Origin: Linnemannia schmuckeri
Lineage: Eukaryota; Mortierellomycota; Mortierellomycetes; Mortierellales; Mortierellaceae
NCBI GenBank assembly: GCA_029449235.1
Contig: JANATG010000014.1
Location: forward strand, 1,178,001-1,242,000
DNA length: 64,000 nucleotides
Direction of reading: 5' to 3'
Below, one piece after another: positions 48,587 to 61,000 of the stretch (its first letter is position 1; the number at the start of each line of letters is the position of its first letter). Made by a program: the position numbers and the translations under genes. Below the pieces are notes generated by a model, which saw nothing but the letters and a program-made list of their open reading frames with translations, was not told the DNA's origin and ran no database searches.

Positions 48587-49715
48587 TTACTGCTGGTGCT
48601 TCTTGTGGTGGCTCTTCTTGCCCTTGTGGTGCTTGGTGCTGTGGTGATGGTGGCGCTTCTGCGAAGGAACCTCGGCGGGGGCTTTAAAAAAAGAAATGGA
48701 GATGATAATCCAAGTTAGAAATGATTTGATCACCGTTGGGCGAAGCAACGAGCAGTACTTGAGACCTCTCGAATAATATGGAAGCAGAAATAAAGAACTT
48801 GAGGGTCGTACCTGGTGCTGACTCGGGTGCTTGCTCTTCAGCAGCTGGGGTATCCTTCTTGCCAGCGGGAGCCTGGGCTTGTACAGCAGGGGCTTCCTCC
48901 TGTGAATCGAGGAGGTCCTCTTTGAAGGTGATGGCAGAAGCCTGAGCAGCCTGGGTAGCTTCCCCATCTTCATTGGCCTCATCCTCCTCAAAGGCGATGG
49001 CAGAACTCTCGGCCTCGTCCTCCCCGTCAGCTTCATCGCCCTCGTCATCCTCACCAGCTCTATCAGTCGCATCCTCCTCAAAGATAATGGCAGAACTCTC
49101 GGCCTCGTCCTCCTCGCCGGCTTCATCGCCCTCGTCATCCTCACCAGCTCCATCAGCCGCATCCTCCTCAAAAATGATGGCGGAACCCTCAGCCTCGTCA
49201 TCCTTATCATCGTCCTCCTCAGCTTCATCACCATCCTCATTCTCGTCATTATCTTCATCCTCATCTTCGTCGTAATCATATTCGTCCTCATTCTCATCCT
49301 CGTCATCCTCACTCTCATCCTCGTCATCCTCACTCTCATCCTCGTCATCCTCATTCTCGTTTTTGGTTTTTCCGGTGTGAGGAGCAGCATCAGCCTCAGG
49401 GGCGGCAGCATTCTCGATCACGGAAGCATCAGCGGCGGAGGCAGCAAGAACATCCTGAGCTTGGGAAGGAGTATCAGCGCTGACCTTTTTACTTGCGGTA
49501 GGGGTAACAGCAGCGCCCTCCTCGGTACCAATAGCAGAGTCGACCAAACGCTTGATCAAAACAGAGACGGTATCCCGTTGCTGTTGTTGATTGTTGTTGA
49601 TAGCGAGCTGGGCATCGACAATGGCGTCTCTCTTCTGGTTGTTGATGGAATCGGCATTCACAACGGCGAGAGCAGAGGTCAAAGCCAAGACAGTGGCGAT
49701 TGTTGAGAACTTCAT
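48587..49715 (-). CDS. Secreted highly acidic repeat protein with His/Lys-rich C-terminus
   Basis: Two exons (49715-48812 and 48681-48587, GTACGA to AAAG) close in frame to 332 residues. A clear signal peptide (MKFSTIATVLALTSALAVVNA) would be cleaved after about residue 21, so the product is secreted or wall-bound. Dibasic sites follow (QKR at 27-29, IKR near 56). Residues 120-175 are nearly pure Asp/Glu. The motif SAIxFxED then occurs four times, at 178-185, 208-215, 238-245 and 260-267. The first three are exactly 30 residues apart within near-repeat units. The second exon encodes an abrupt switch to QKRHHHHSTKHHKGKKSHHK. I recognise no named family. Charge segregation and poly-His suggest metal, mineral or polyanion binding, but that is inference. 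Confidence 0.78.
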
Positions 49716-50716
49716 GTTGCAAGATGTATGTGTTTGTGTTTAGGGTGGCACCGTGTTGTATCTTAGGCGATAGGAAACGGGGTAAAGGACAAGAACCAAG
49801 GAAAATGCAGAGGCGAAGGCGCGAAAGGTGAAGGAGACTGGAGTGAAGAGGAAATGGTAAGTAATCGCTTCAAAAAAAAAAAGAGCTCGGCAGCAGTGGT
49901 GCAAACGAGGTTGGTATTTAAGGGAATTGAGAAAGAAAACATGAAAGCTCAGGTTATCAGAGAAAGCTCAAGGGCGGCAAGGGGATGAGAAGGGGAATGA
50001 GGAAAGGTTACTATGCCTTCTGTCGTCAGTCCGAGTTGGCATCAAGAAACATTGAGAAACGCGAAAAAGCATCTAAAGAGAACGAGCACACAATACAAAA
50101 AAAGGAGGGAAGCAGGGAAGCAGGGAAGCAGAAAAAAGGAGTGGCTCCCTTCGGTCGAGAATATCATTACTATGTATATGTGAGAAAGAGAGGATGTCCC
50201 ATCTAAACAACAAAAGCAGGAACTCTTTTTTTTTCGAGGCGGCCAAGGAACGAATGCAAAGGGGAGAGAAAAGGGGATGAACAAGTAGCAATGGAACTTG
50301 AAGGTCTCTCGGGGTAAGAGAGGAGCTGGATCACGATAATATGACAAAAATAAAGGGGAGAGAGACGGAAGACAATGTAGAACAGGCATAAATAGATAGA
50401 AACACAACGCCACTGTCAGGAATGAAAGGCAATGTCAAATAAGAGCAGCAGGCTGGGGAATGGAATAAAGGAGTCGTTCGTACTTGTTAAAGAGATTATG
50501 GTAACGATAGGGAGGGGAGGAGAGGGACTTAAGAGCAATTGCAAAATTTGTTGAGGGAGGAGGGCGGCTTATTTGTAACACCATAGTGAGGATTACTACT
50601 GACTGAGGAAAAAAGGAAGAAAGAACGAGGATTGCATTGAGACAGCGAGCAAGAAGACCTATCTTTGCTTGTTTGTTTGTTTTGACGGAGGAATGGTATG
50701 TGTTGCTGATGTGGTC

Positions 50717-50764
50717 GCGGTGGTAGCGGTGGTAGCGGTGGTAGCGGTGGTAGCGGTGGTAGCG
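50717..50764. repeat. 9-bp minisatellite (GCGGTGGTA, five copies)
   Basis: Five perfect tandem units followed by a degenerate GCGATAG. No coding frame with other support crosses it. Confidence 0.92.
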
Positions 50765-51367
50765 ATAGACATGCCAAGTCTTCAATGCTGCATCGACAGA
50801 CGAGTGGATAGACTGACAGACAGATTGACGACTCGATATGCAAGGAAAAAAGAAAAAATCCAGTTATTGGGTGTGTTCATCCTCAAAGCTACCACGCCAC
50901 GCTCACACTCTCTTTTGTCGAGCTGCTAGCTTAGTTGTCTCCACTGCCCAACCACTTTCTGAATAAACCTACTATTGGCGGGTGATCACTTTCCTTTTGT
51001 CTGGCGATATCTCAGCCCCCACGCATCGATCCTTCAACATTCAAAGAAAAGTTGGTGGTAACTACTATGTTTTACCCGCGCCTCTCTCACTGCCTGTCTT
51101 GATACACGTCAAGTTCTTTCTTTTTTTCCTTCCAAAGTCTTGGGTCGTTTTTTTTTTTTTTTTTGTTTTTTGCTTTAAACCTTTGCTCTCTGAATGTTAG
51201 TGATGCAATTGCGTCGACAGTGTGACCCGATGTAAGTGAATGTCGTTGGAAGGAGGGAGTAGGTTGGGTTGGGAATGGTCAAAGGAATTAAACGTGGGAA
51301 GTAGGGAAGGGAAAGTGAAAAATAGTGGAGAAGAGCGAGCGAGTGCACTTTTTGTCCAAAGAGAAAG

Positions 51368-51397
<30 letters not shown>
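51368..51397. repeat. 30-base A tract
   Basis: A homopolymer in non-coding sequence. Confidence 0.88.
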
Positions 51398-51398
<1 letters not shown>

Positions 51399-52177
51399 AA
51401 TAAAACCGTCATGCAAGTGTGGGGTTGTCTGACTGACGCTTGTCATTCGACGGTCCTTGCCTCGTACTTTTTTCTCTTTTCCCTGTCTAACTGTCTCCAT
51501 GCGTGGAGGGTTATTCGCTCCCTCTGCTCGCCTGTGAGCGCGATAACAAATGATCTTACTTGGACCGCTCGATGCTGTACGTGTTCGCGATGAGGACTAC
51601 CAGTTATGTCGCCTACTTTTGGACGATGAAATGCGCAGTGCGATCCAAGTTGATAGTTGGACTGACGTACTGAATAAAAGGGGAGAGAGGAGCAAAAAAT
51701 AAGACAAGGACGGCGTGTCCAATGGACTTTTTTCTCACTGGTCTGGACCGCGTTTTGTTGCATTAAGATTTGAGCTTAAGCAAAGCGGGCATAAACCCGA
51801 TTAAAGTACAGAGGGGACATCTCATTCGATGACCCTTGCCTCTGAACGGACACTTCTCTCTCACACTTTGCCCAAACCCATCTCTCCGATCACCCTCTCC
51901 CCTAATTGCAGGAACGCATGGTCCATTCCCTTAAACATGGCATCATATCGTCTAATAGGCTATTTTAGCCTTGTGTTGTCGACTGCTTTAACCGTTCGGA
52001 TGTCCATTGACGCCGCCAATTTCGATTGTCGGATATAAAAACGATCTGTTCGTCCGCCATTTTTTTTTCTTTTCGTTTCTACATCGACGCACACATACTT
52101 CTTCTTTCAAACACACATATACACACCCGAAACAAAAAAGAAACACTCTCCTACCACTCACCCCCTTCAGAACCACA

Positions 52178-54255
52178 ATGACTAAGAGACAATCCCCCAC
52201 TCCCGCTGCCGCCAACGATGTCGACATGACCCCTACGGACCAGGCCACCAAGAAGCCCAAGACTTCCGAATCTGGATTCACCTATCCCCAGGACGAGTAC
52301 AAGATCACTTGCGACTTCCTCAAGAACTCGCGTTTCGAGGTCATGTACATGGCTACTCGCGCCAGAGCCGAGGTTATCCGTCACCTTCTCGAGTTTGTCG
52401 GTGTAAGTCATCCTTCGATCACTTCAATTGACTGTGAGAATATTTCAAAAAAAAAAAAAAAAAAAAAAAAAAAGCCTAATTTTTGTATTGTTCTGAACAA
52501 TAGGCGAACTACAAGAGTGTAACCCCAGTCGAATGGCCCACAGGCAAGAAGGATACCCCCTTTGGCGTCCTCCCCGTCCTCACCCATATCAAACCCGACG
52601 GTGAAAAGTTTGTCATCTCCGAGGTCCCTGCCTTGACCCGCTACCTTGGTCGCCTCTTTGGTCTCACCGGCAAAGACTTCGAGGAGGATGCCCTGCTCGA
52701 TGCCTGTTTCCACAGTGCCTGTGACAATGTCCTCAACGTGATGATGACGGAAATCTGGATGAAACCTGACCCCAAGGAGAAGGCCAACATTGACAAGGCC
52801 TTTGAAGCCATGGCACCCTTCTTTGATGGCTTTGAGAAGTATTTGGTCAAGAATGGTTCGAATGGGTACCTTTTGGGCGAAAAGGTGAGTTTCGCCGGCC
52901 TCTATGTTATGTGCTTTATTGTTCGTCACTATCTTTTTTTCTCCCTTTTTTCTATCCTACCCGGGATTAAGCCTCACTATGAGTTGCTTTTGTGTGGGGG
53001 AAAGAGAAGGAAGAAAGGGAAGAAGTTGATGCGACACAGAATTAACATAAACACAAACCCCCCAAAAAAAAAAAAAAAAGGCGGCGTCTTTTTCTATTGT
53101 TCTTCACTAGAACTTGCCTTGCGAGTTACTTCCTTGATTGCTTGTTCTTGTAGCTAACCGATCTTTGCACTTTCTTTTGTGTGCTATTTTTCTCACTTTT
53201 ACAGACAACTTATGCTGAGTTCGCTTGGTTTGAATGGATTCACTACTTTTTTGGCGAGTATCCTGAGCACATGAAGACCTTTATCTCGCAGAATCACCGC
53301 CCCGCCACTTACAAGATGTTCCAGCGTCTTGAATCCAACCCCCGCATCAGTGCCTACATCAAGGGCGGCCGCTGGGAGCACCGCCCTGATACTCCTCTTG
53401 TTGGCATGTACTCTGCCGGTGTCATGACCAACGACTGGGAGAAGTGTACGTCCTTCCCTCCCTTTTTTCTTTTCAATCCTCTTTTGTCTGTCTCGTTAAT
53501 TTTTGTGTCTGTATGTTTGTGGATGGGGCGGGAGTGGCCATGGTGTCTCAAACCCTTGTCTTTGCCTTTTGATCATGTCCCTAACTTTTTTTTTCTCTTT
53601 CCCTTCTTCTCTGATCACCGTGGTTTCTTTACCTTTCTTAGCCTTGGAGTTCTACCACAAGACCTTGGGCTTCGAGGTGGTCATGAATGTCGAGGTGACT
53701 GGCCAGAACGGCGCGCGCTATATGGAGTATTTTGTCAACAGTGGAGAAAAGACAAAGTTCACGGTTTACTACGGTGGACCAGGTGTCAACTGTGCAGGAC
53801 AAAACAAGGCAGGCATTTCGTTTGGTGTCAAAGACATGCAGGGGACTTACGAATCACTTGTCAAGAAGGTAACAACGCTTGATAACTACCTGTGTCTTGC
53901 TTTTCTTGTCTTGTGTTGCTCTGTCTTCGTTTTTCTTTTTTCTTCGAGTTGAAAATTCAATATGTTTCTCAGGGATTGAAGAGGATGGAATTTCAATGTG
54001 CTTCTCAGGGATTGAATCGAATCGAAATGGAGAATTGACTGAAGTGGATGGAATTTCAATATGTTACTCAGGGATTGAAGTGAACGGAAGTGGAGGAATT
54101 GTAGAGTCTTGGTTGCTTACTTCTTTTGCCTTTTGTCTTTGCCTTCGATGTTATAGGGAGTCAAGTTTTCGATGCCCCCTTCGAAGATGCCTTGGGGCAC
54201 CATGGCCCAGATGGAGGATCCCGATGGCAACTCTTTGACCCTCAATGGAATCTAA
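52178..54255 (+). CDS. Glutathione S-transferase fused to a VOC (glyoxalase-fold) domain
   Basis: Five exons (52178-52402, 52504-52884, 53205-53445, 53642-53868, 54157-54255) join at GT-AG sites in frame to 390 residues. After a Lys/Pro-rich leader, residues about 47-260 form a sigma-like GST. They include the thioredoxin-fold start EVMYMATRARAEVIRHLLEF, the cis-Pro region FGVLPVLTH, the glutathione-binding SEVPALTRYLG and an all-helical C-terminal half ending KMFQRLESNPRISAYI. From about residue 268 the chain enters a VOC domain: GMYSAGVMTNDWEKSLEFYH, KTLGFEVVMNVEV, GISFGVKDMQGTYESLVKKG and the closing MEDPDGNSLTLNGI. The VOC start lies inside exon 3 and its core crosses a phase-1 junction, so the fusion is in one transcript. 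A role in detoxifying a glutathione-reactive compound is likely; the substrate is unknown. Confidence 0.93.
52446..52473. repeat. 28-base A tract in GST-VOC intron 1
   Basis: Lies between the donor at 52403 and the acceptor ending at 52503. It makes the intron A-rich rather than pyrimidine-rich. Confidence 0.88.
53956..54079. repeat. Three ~25-bp repeats in GST-VOC intron 4
   Basis: TTCAATATGTTTCTCAGGGA followed by TTGAA occurs near 53956, 53992 and 54055 with two or three substitutions, spaced by GAAT- and GGAT-rich text. It belongs to the wider GAATTG-rich field that continues downstream of the gene. Confidence 0.8.
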
Positions 54256-54639
54256 ACTCGACGCGGTTTTGAACTCAGGAGCTCATTGTTGGTGCTCGCC
54301 TCTCAGATCCTCTTTTTTTATCTCTTTTTTTGTAATGGTCCACCTTGATTTTTTGTCTGACCCTCTTTTGATTACAACCTCTTTGTTTGTCCTCAAACCG
54401 GCTCCTTTTTACTTGCTTCCCGCTTCCCCTCTTAGCCCAACATACCTGTTTGCTCCTTCCTTTTCCTCTTTTTTGTTCTCTTTACCTTTCACCTGTCTTA
54501 CAGCCTTGATCTCCTCACCAATATCACCAATGACAAAGTGCTTTTCTCAATCCTAAGCTTACTTTCTTGTATAGGGCTTTGTTCTTGAGTGTGTCCTTGT
54601 TTACCTTGTTTGCTTGCTTGATCTTTTTTCAATTCGAGA

Positions 54640-56340
54640 TTTCTTGCTCATATTTTTCCTTATAAAAAGTATGAAGTGGAATTGGCGAGTGGCATTGGGG
54701 AATTGGATTCGACTTGAAGTAGAGGGAAGCTTCTTACACTTGCGACCTTTGTGTATGAGATTTCTTCTCTTTGCTTCGGTTTCTTCGATGGTATTGTTGA
54801 AGTAGTAGTTGCCTTGATAGAACTGATGGAAAGGAATTGTTTCGATGAAATTGTTGGCGAAGAATTGGTGAAGTGGAATTTGGCTTCGATGGAATTGTTG
54901 ATAGGAATTGCTTCGATGAACTTACTTCGATAGGTGCGGGGTGTGTAAGTGCCAAGTAATGTATGAATTACTTTGGTGAAGTGTATGGAATTTGCTTCGA
55001 TAGATAGGGTATGGCATTACCGAGATGAATTTGTTGAATGGAAGGAATTGTCGAGAGGGAGCTTGCTTCTGTGGATGTAAAATATGGAATTGCTTTGATG
55101 TGATACTTCGTGGTGATGATGATGCATGGAATTGCTTCGTGGTGGCGATAGGGCACGAAGAGGAATTCGACTTACAGTTGCACACTTGCAGAGGCAGGGA
55201 GAAGTCATAACGTGTGAGCATTACGCTTCTTTGCTCTCGCTTTTTTTTCTTTCGCCAGGAGGTCGGAGTGTATGGAAGGAATTGAACTCAAAAAAAAAGA
55301 GGAATGCTTTGCTCACTTACGACCGTTTAGCTTGTTTTGTCTTGTCTTGCTTCACTCTTGCTTCGCTTTGCTCTGCTTTTTCTTTAACCGAGATTAACGA
55401 AAAAAAAGTGGAATTGGGTCCGAGAAAGGAGTTGGACGCAAGAGAGAGAGGGAGACTTCTTACCGCTATGGTGCTTTGCTCTCCTACCTTTATACCTGCT
55501 TTGCATTGAACTTTCTTTTAACAAAGATTGAAAGAAAAGAAAGATGGAATTGGGTCCGAGGAGGAATTGGACCGAAGGCTAATAATACTGCTTGCTTTGT
55601 ACCACCATGTTTGCTTTTCGTTTGATTTGCCTTTTCTTTTAACCAGAATAAAAAGAAAAAAAGTATATGTGCGTTTTCTTTACCAATTTCCATTTCTGCC
55701 TTGCGTTCTTTAACCGAGATTAAAGAAAAAGAAAATGAATTAGGTCCAAGAAGTGAAAAGAATTGGATCCAAGAAAAAAAAAAGTGAGAGAGGAATTGGT
55801 TGGTTGTATGCTTCGTCACCATACCTTTGCATTACTTTGCGTTCTTTTAACCGAGATTAAAAGAAAATAAATGAATTTCTCAAAGAATTGGAACCCTTTG
55901 TTTGCTTCGCTTTCCTCGATGGAATAGGGTATGGAATTGACTTCATGTGCCTTTGTGCTTGGAATTGCCCTCGTGTGTGTGCTTCGTATGTGTGTGTACT
56001 TGGAATAAACTTTGTGCGTTTGAATTGTCTTTGAGTGTCGTCTTTCGAGTTGTCTTTGAGTGTCGTCTTTCGAGTTGTCTTTGAGTGTTGTGTTTGAAGT
56101 GACCAGTGTATGTGTTTCGAGTTGACTTGATGTGGTTGAATTAAGCTGAGTGTGGTCGACTTCGTGTGTGTGCTTAGAATTGACTTCGTATGTATGCTTG
56201 GAATTGACTTCGTGTGTGAGTATGCTTGGAATTGACTTTGTATGTGTGTGTTTGAATTGTCTTGAGAGTGCGTTTGAATTGTCGTTGGGTGTGTGCGTTG
56301 AATTGACTTTCAAGTGTATGCTTTGAATTGAGTTTGAGCC
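54640..56340. repeat. Field of degenerate GAATTG / CTTCG repeats
   Basis: GGAATTG, TTGAATTG and CTTCGATG or CTTCGTGTG recur dozens of times at irregular 20-40 base spacing. Subfamilies differ along the field: GAATTG with CTTCGATGG from about 54,670 to 55,140, GGAATTGGGTCCGAG near 55,410 and 55,550, and GTGTGTGCTTGGAATTGACT from about 55,960 to 56,320. There is no consistent open frame. It looks like an old, diverging satellite-like array. Confidence 0.75.
55385..55870. repeat. Recurring AACCGAGATTAA motif
   Basis: CTTTAACCGAGATTAA(A)GAAA or a close variant occurs at about 55,385, 55,516, 55,636, 55,709 and 55,845, spaced 70-140 bases. The core TTTTAACCGAGATTAAAA is a near palindrome. It is embedded in the GAATTG-rich field. 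Confidence 0.75.
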
Positions 56341-56344
56341 TGAG

Positions 56345-57559
56345 AGCAGAGTCCTTAACGGTTGACCATCAAACCTCTTTGCTTTATCTTTCATTGCTTT
56401 CTTGCTGCCGCCACCATTGATAATAGGGAAAAATGATGTACTGCAGGAGGTTGTGCTCCTTTTGACTTTCAGATCTCTGTTTTCAGCATGCTTTGCATAA
56501 TCGTGTCAACCAAAAAAAAAAATGATATGGTCGATATTTTTTGACCATGATGTATCACTTCCTTTGTGCGTGCACTCAGTGCAACATGAAAAAATTGTAT
56601 CAAGGGTATGTGTGCTTGCTGTGTGCGTGCTCCCTGTATGGTTTTCCCTTGCCGTCGGGAATTTTTTCTTCGTTTCACTTTTCATATTTCTCATGTCCCA
56701 TTGACAGGGTATAGAAAAACGTGTAATTGCTGACCAAAAAGTGGTGCTCATCGGGGACCTTTTTTCTCTTCTTCGTTTTGGTGGATATGGATGATGGAAT
56801 TGGACGGATGGGGTGGGGTGGACGGGTAGTGTTTTTCTTGAGCTTGCCACCGCTGGGAACTGATTTCTTTTTTTTTTTTTCATCCAACGGTGAAAGGGAA
56901 ATTGGAATTGAAACGTAGAATTGGTGCTCTCACTTTCTTTCACTCTTGCTCTTCTTGCTTACTTTGACACAATGGGAAAATGGAATTTGGTGAATGAGGG
57001 TGGATGGGTGCTATAACTTCACAACTTACGATCAACAGGTGTGGAGAGGGGTTCATGATTGCTTACTTTCATCCAAGAATGAGGAATTGATCGCGAGAAA
57101 GGGATTAAACGCCCTTGAATGGATTTTGAGAATTGGGCGACTTGGAGACTGGAGCACTTGGCCTGCTTGGGGATAGAGTGAAAAGGATACCTGGATAGTC
57201 TTACTTTTTGACTTAGCCAAATGTAAGGTTGGGTGGTGTGGTGTGGAAAAAAGGTGGAGAAAAGAGGAGGAGAGGAGTCTGTGTGTGTTTTTAGCTGTGT
57301 AGTTGTTTGGGGTGGGGAAGGAGAAGCTGTTGAGTGACGATAGAAAAGAAAGAAAGAGAAAGAACCCGTTTGGAATCATTTTATATATATAGGTTATCCC
57401 AAAAAGCAGGGACTTGGTCAGCCATTGGGACTTTGTTGTTAGACACCATACCCTCTGCTTGGCGATGGGCAAAATGATGAGTGTTGTTCCTGAATGGCGA
57501 AGCCTTAAAAGGCTTGTCTGAGGCGGTCCAGGGACTTACCCTTGAAAAGAAAAACAAAG

Positions 57560-57591
<32 letters not shown>

Positions 57592-60500
57592 AGATGGAGA
57601 ATGAGAGCAAGGTAGAGTAGAAAAACAAGCAATGAATGGAGCAGAGAAGAAGAGAGCAAATTGGTCACAGGGCTGTTGCATGAAAGAGCAAGAAAAAAAT
57701 AATAAGCAAAAACATAAAACACAAAAGATGGCAAGGAGAAGAGGGCGATCAGGAGATGGGCGTCGAAAGGAAGGACAGAAGAAAAAAATACTTTTGCTTG
57801 GCGAAGACTTAAAATCAAGAGTGGAGAGTGCCCTCCTTCATATAGAGTTCCTGCTTGAGGCTCAGTCGATGTCCATCGTCAATAAGAAAGAGAGTAAAAA
57901 GCGACGCAGTCAGGAACACCGCGCAAAATTAAGGTCCAATGACGGAAGAATGTGGCGATTTTTTTTTTGTTGAGCATTGAGTGTCTATGTCTCTGTCAAC
58001 CATCCCACGAACGCCCATTGCCACCATATGTGGCTGAAATGGAGTTACGGATGCCCTCTTACCCATGAGCTAGAATGCGTTGCAGAAAAGTCGTTAGAAA
58101 GAAAAAGAAGTGTAGAATAGAAAGTAATAGAGAAGAAATGGAGGCGAGGGAGGGGGCAACGACGGTTGCTTTTTTATTTTTTTGCCTTTGATTGCCTTTC
58201 GCCTTTCAAAATAAACAAAAAAATCAACACAGGAAAATGTCGACATAGCCCTTTACATGTCTTAATATTGATTCTATTCGCCACAACATTGCAATGCTTT
58301 GGCAATCAACAACGCAAAAAAAAAACAAACAAGAGCCGAAATAGAACGGCTAGTGCCGCTGCTACAAATTTTTTACTCCTTGTCCCTTTCCTTCCTTCCT
58401 CCCAGCAACCAAAACGAACCATTCATCAATCGCTCCGTGTCATGTTTCTTCTTGATCATCGTGTCGATTGGCTATGCTTCGCCTTCTTGCGTATCTCTCC
58501 AAGAGTATCAGGAGCAAAATGAGTACCGTATTGTCACCAGACCTGAAATAGTCCAGCCGACATACCTATCATCATACCGATGTTAGAAAGCAACAACAGA
58601 GACGAAATATAGGAGAAAAAGAACGCGAAGCATAGGTCCAGGCAAAGGCAGCATAGTTTCTCCAATGGTAGCATGTCCAAACACAGCCTCTATGTCTCAC
58701 TTAGTAAAGTTGATCTCTTTTTGTGAACATCCCTTCTTTTGACATAATGAATGAATCTGTGATAAACGAAATGTATAACTCTGACGACTTGATTTCTATT
58801 TCTCATTGCATTCGAATTCTTCGCTTTGCTCGCAGTATGATTCCTCTGAGCGCCCATTCCGTTGGCGAGAAAATCGCAGAGCAGTATCGATCGTCGCTTG
58901 TGTGAACGAGCAGGTTGTGAGTGAGATCGAGATAGTAGGAGACGGATGAGTATCTTTTCAATTGCGAGATAAAGAAAAAGTTGGGAACAAAATTGATGAC
59001 ACCTCTGCGATGCCTCCAATGACGACCAACCCCAACCATCTGATGAGCTTTCTAGTCTCACTCGTTCTTTATCCAGAAAAGTAGTGATCGCTGCGGCGCT
59101 TCTTTACTTTTTCTGTAGCAGGGTTTCCGAAAGAAGCAAGGCGAACATATTGTTGACTGTGTCCCCCTTTTCTGCTGGAGCGTATTTTTTATTTTTTTTT
59201 CACACACTAGCTTCCACTCTTGTGCGCCTCATCGTCAACATCCAAATCAACATCCTTTTCTCCTCTTACTTCATCCCTTGCTAGAATTCTTCTTTGGACA
59301 TCAGCTTTCCCGGACATCAACTTCTCTGGACATCAACCTTAGATTGACAGGGACATCACTCTCTTTTAAGGAGTCAAAACCTCGTGCCCATGCAAAACAC
59401 CAGCATCAATCAACAAGACCCCTTCCTTCTCTCTTCCAACAGCTGCAGGATGTCAAACAAGTAGGCGGACAGAACCCCACCCAACTCAACCTGACACACA
59501 CAGAAAACAGTAGCTGCAGCAACAAGGCATGTTCGCAACAGAGAGTTCGTCCAAGCACGCCACCCCTCCTGCTCTGCTCTGTTCTTGTCCCTCCATCCAT
59601 TCAACCATCGAGGCCTCCTTCCCTCATGCAAATATCGCAAGAATTGCTCACAAATAAACATGGCCCTTGAGCATGGACACAGAACGAAGAGGACACCAGT
59701 GATAAACACATCCTCATATCGTGCCTACCCCCATTCGTGGGGCTTTCCTGTTATTCCTGTTTACCCTTCAATTATCTCTCCTCGGCCTCTTTGCCTTTCT
59801 GTCGATTGACACATATCCAGCAACTCGTGGGTTTTTCCTCCGGCACAAGGGCATTTTTTTGCGAAGCATGGAAGGCATGTATGCACATATGTATGTCGCT
59901 CACACATTCATATATTTTCGACTCTAATTTTGCTTCGTGCAGTCGTGGTGATGTTCCTAATTGATATTTCGACTCCTCTTAATTCCACTTAACGCGCTAT
60001 GTCAAACAAACTGATTGCCGATCTAGACACACATACATTGACAGAAGTAGCAATTCTAACAACAACAACACCACCACTACACATATATCCTATCAGGAAG
60101 CGGGACAACTTTTTGCGAGTTAGCATCACCCTGCCAGAAAAGCCTAGAAGCAGCTGTTGTTGAAAGTCCAGAATCCTCTCACCAGGTGATAGGACCTTCG
60201 ACAGCAAGATCGGGATTTTTTTGGGTTCTTTCTGATCTTAGAGAGATGGATTCTCCTTTGATGATTTACAGGCTGCGACTAGTATCTGCAACGGCAAAGT
60301 GCGACTATGGAATCGGGCACAACCGAGGGCGTATTTATGTTGAGTCTGGCAAGGCAGGAGAATGTTTGGCCTATTTGCAATATGGTCACTGACTTGATTC
60401 TGTTGACAAATGCAACAGGACGTGGGATCTTGACACCGCTAACAACAGTTCGAGGAGAAGTGATACGATCTTGCTATTCCTACAAAGACGACACTCTTGG

Positions 60501-61000
60501 AAATTCGATGATGGTCTCGAGCAAGGAAAGTAGTAAGCAAAGATGTCAATGGACTTTGAACCAATATTTTGCAACCTGTTGAACCAGCGTAGCACCTTGA
60601 CGATTGACTGGCTGCGAAGGAGGCGATGGCTGTTAGATAAATACAAAAAAATAAAGCGTTTATTGTTGATGTGTGTTGCTGCGAGCATGGAGGGATGGAC
60701 GTGTTTACTTGCACTGTGGGCTTGCAAATGAACAACGGCTGTTTCTAACTTTTTTTCATTGCCTTTTTCATTGTGTCTGCTCTCTTCGAGCAGACATATA
60801 TGGTGAGAATATTGATATGGCTGGTTGAAGGGGAAAAGAGAAGAAAAGTACTTCCGCCGAGGCGCTGGGGCAGAGATGGATGACTTTACCGAACACCCGA
60901 CGCCAACTGAGTTCGCAAGCATCGCCTTGGATTCTTCCCACTTCCCATCCCTATCCTCTCGGCCTTTGCTTCCTATTCTTTCTTTTACATTCTTCTGCGT
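56345..61000. other. 4.6-kb region without a recognisable gene
   Basis: Open frames are short and low-complexity. An A tract lies at 57560-57588. Near 59,290-59,350 GGACATCA recurs four times. A minus-strand frame of 226 codons at 60,386-61,066 and a forward one at 59,278-59,670 show no motif that I recognise, and their composition changes abruptly along their length. Confidence 0.45.
57560..57588. repeat. 29-base A tract
   Basis: A homopolymer in non-coding sequence. Confidence 0.88.

Larger units (their letters stand above)
49716..52177. other. Intergenic region between the acidic-protein gene and the GST-VOC gene
   Basis: No gene recognised. It contains purine-rich text from 49,780 to 50,420, a 9-bp minisatellite at 50717-50764 and a 30-base A tract at 51368-51397. 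The final 150 bases (A/C-rich, with CACACACATA-like text) look like the leader of the GST-VOC gene. Confidence 0.5.

Noticed and set aside
48973..49275. 100-codon Ser-rich plus-strand frame
   Set aside because: Antisense of the Asp/Glu run in the secreted acidic protein.
59278..59670. 131-codon plus-strand frame near the GGACATCA repeats
   Set aside because: Low-complexity Ser/Gln/Pro content without a motif; overlapping frames of similar length on the other strand.
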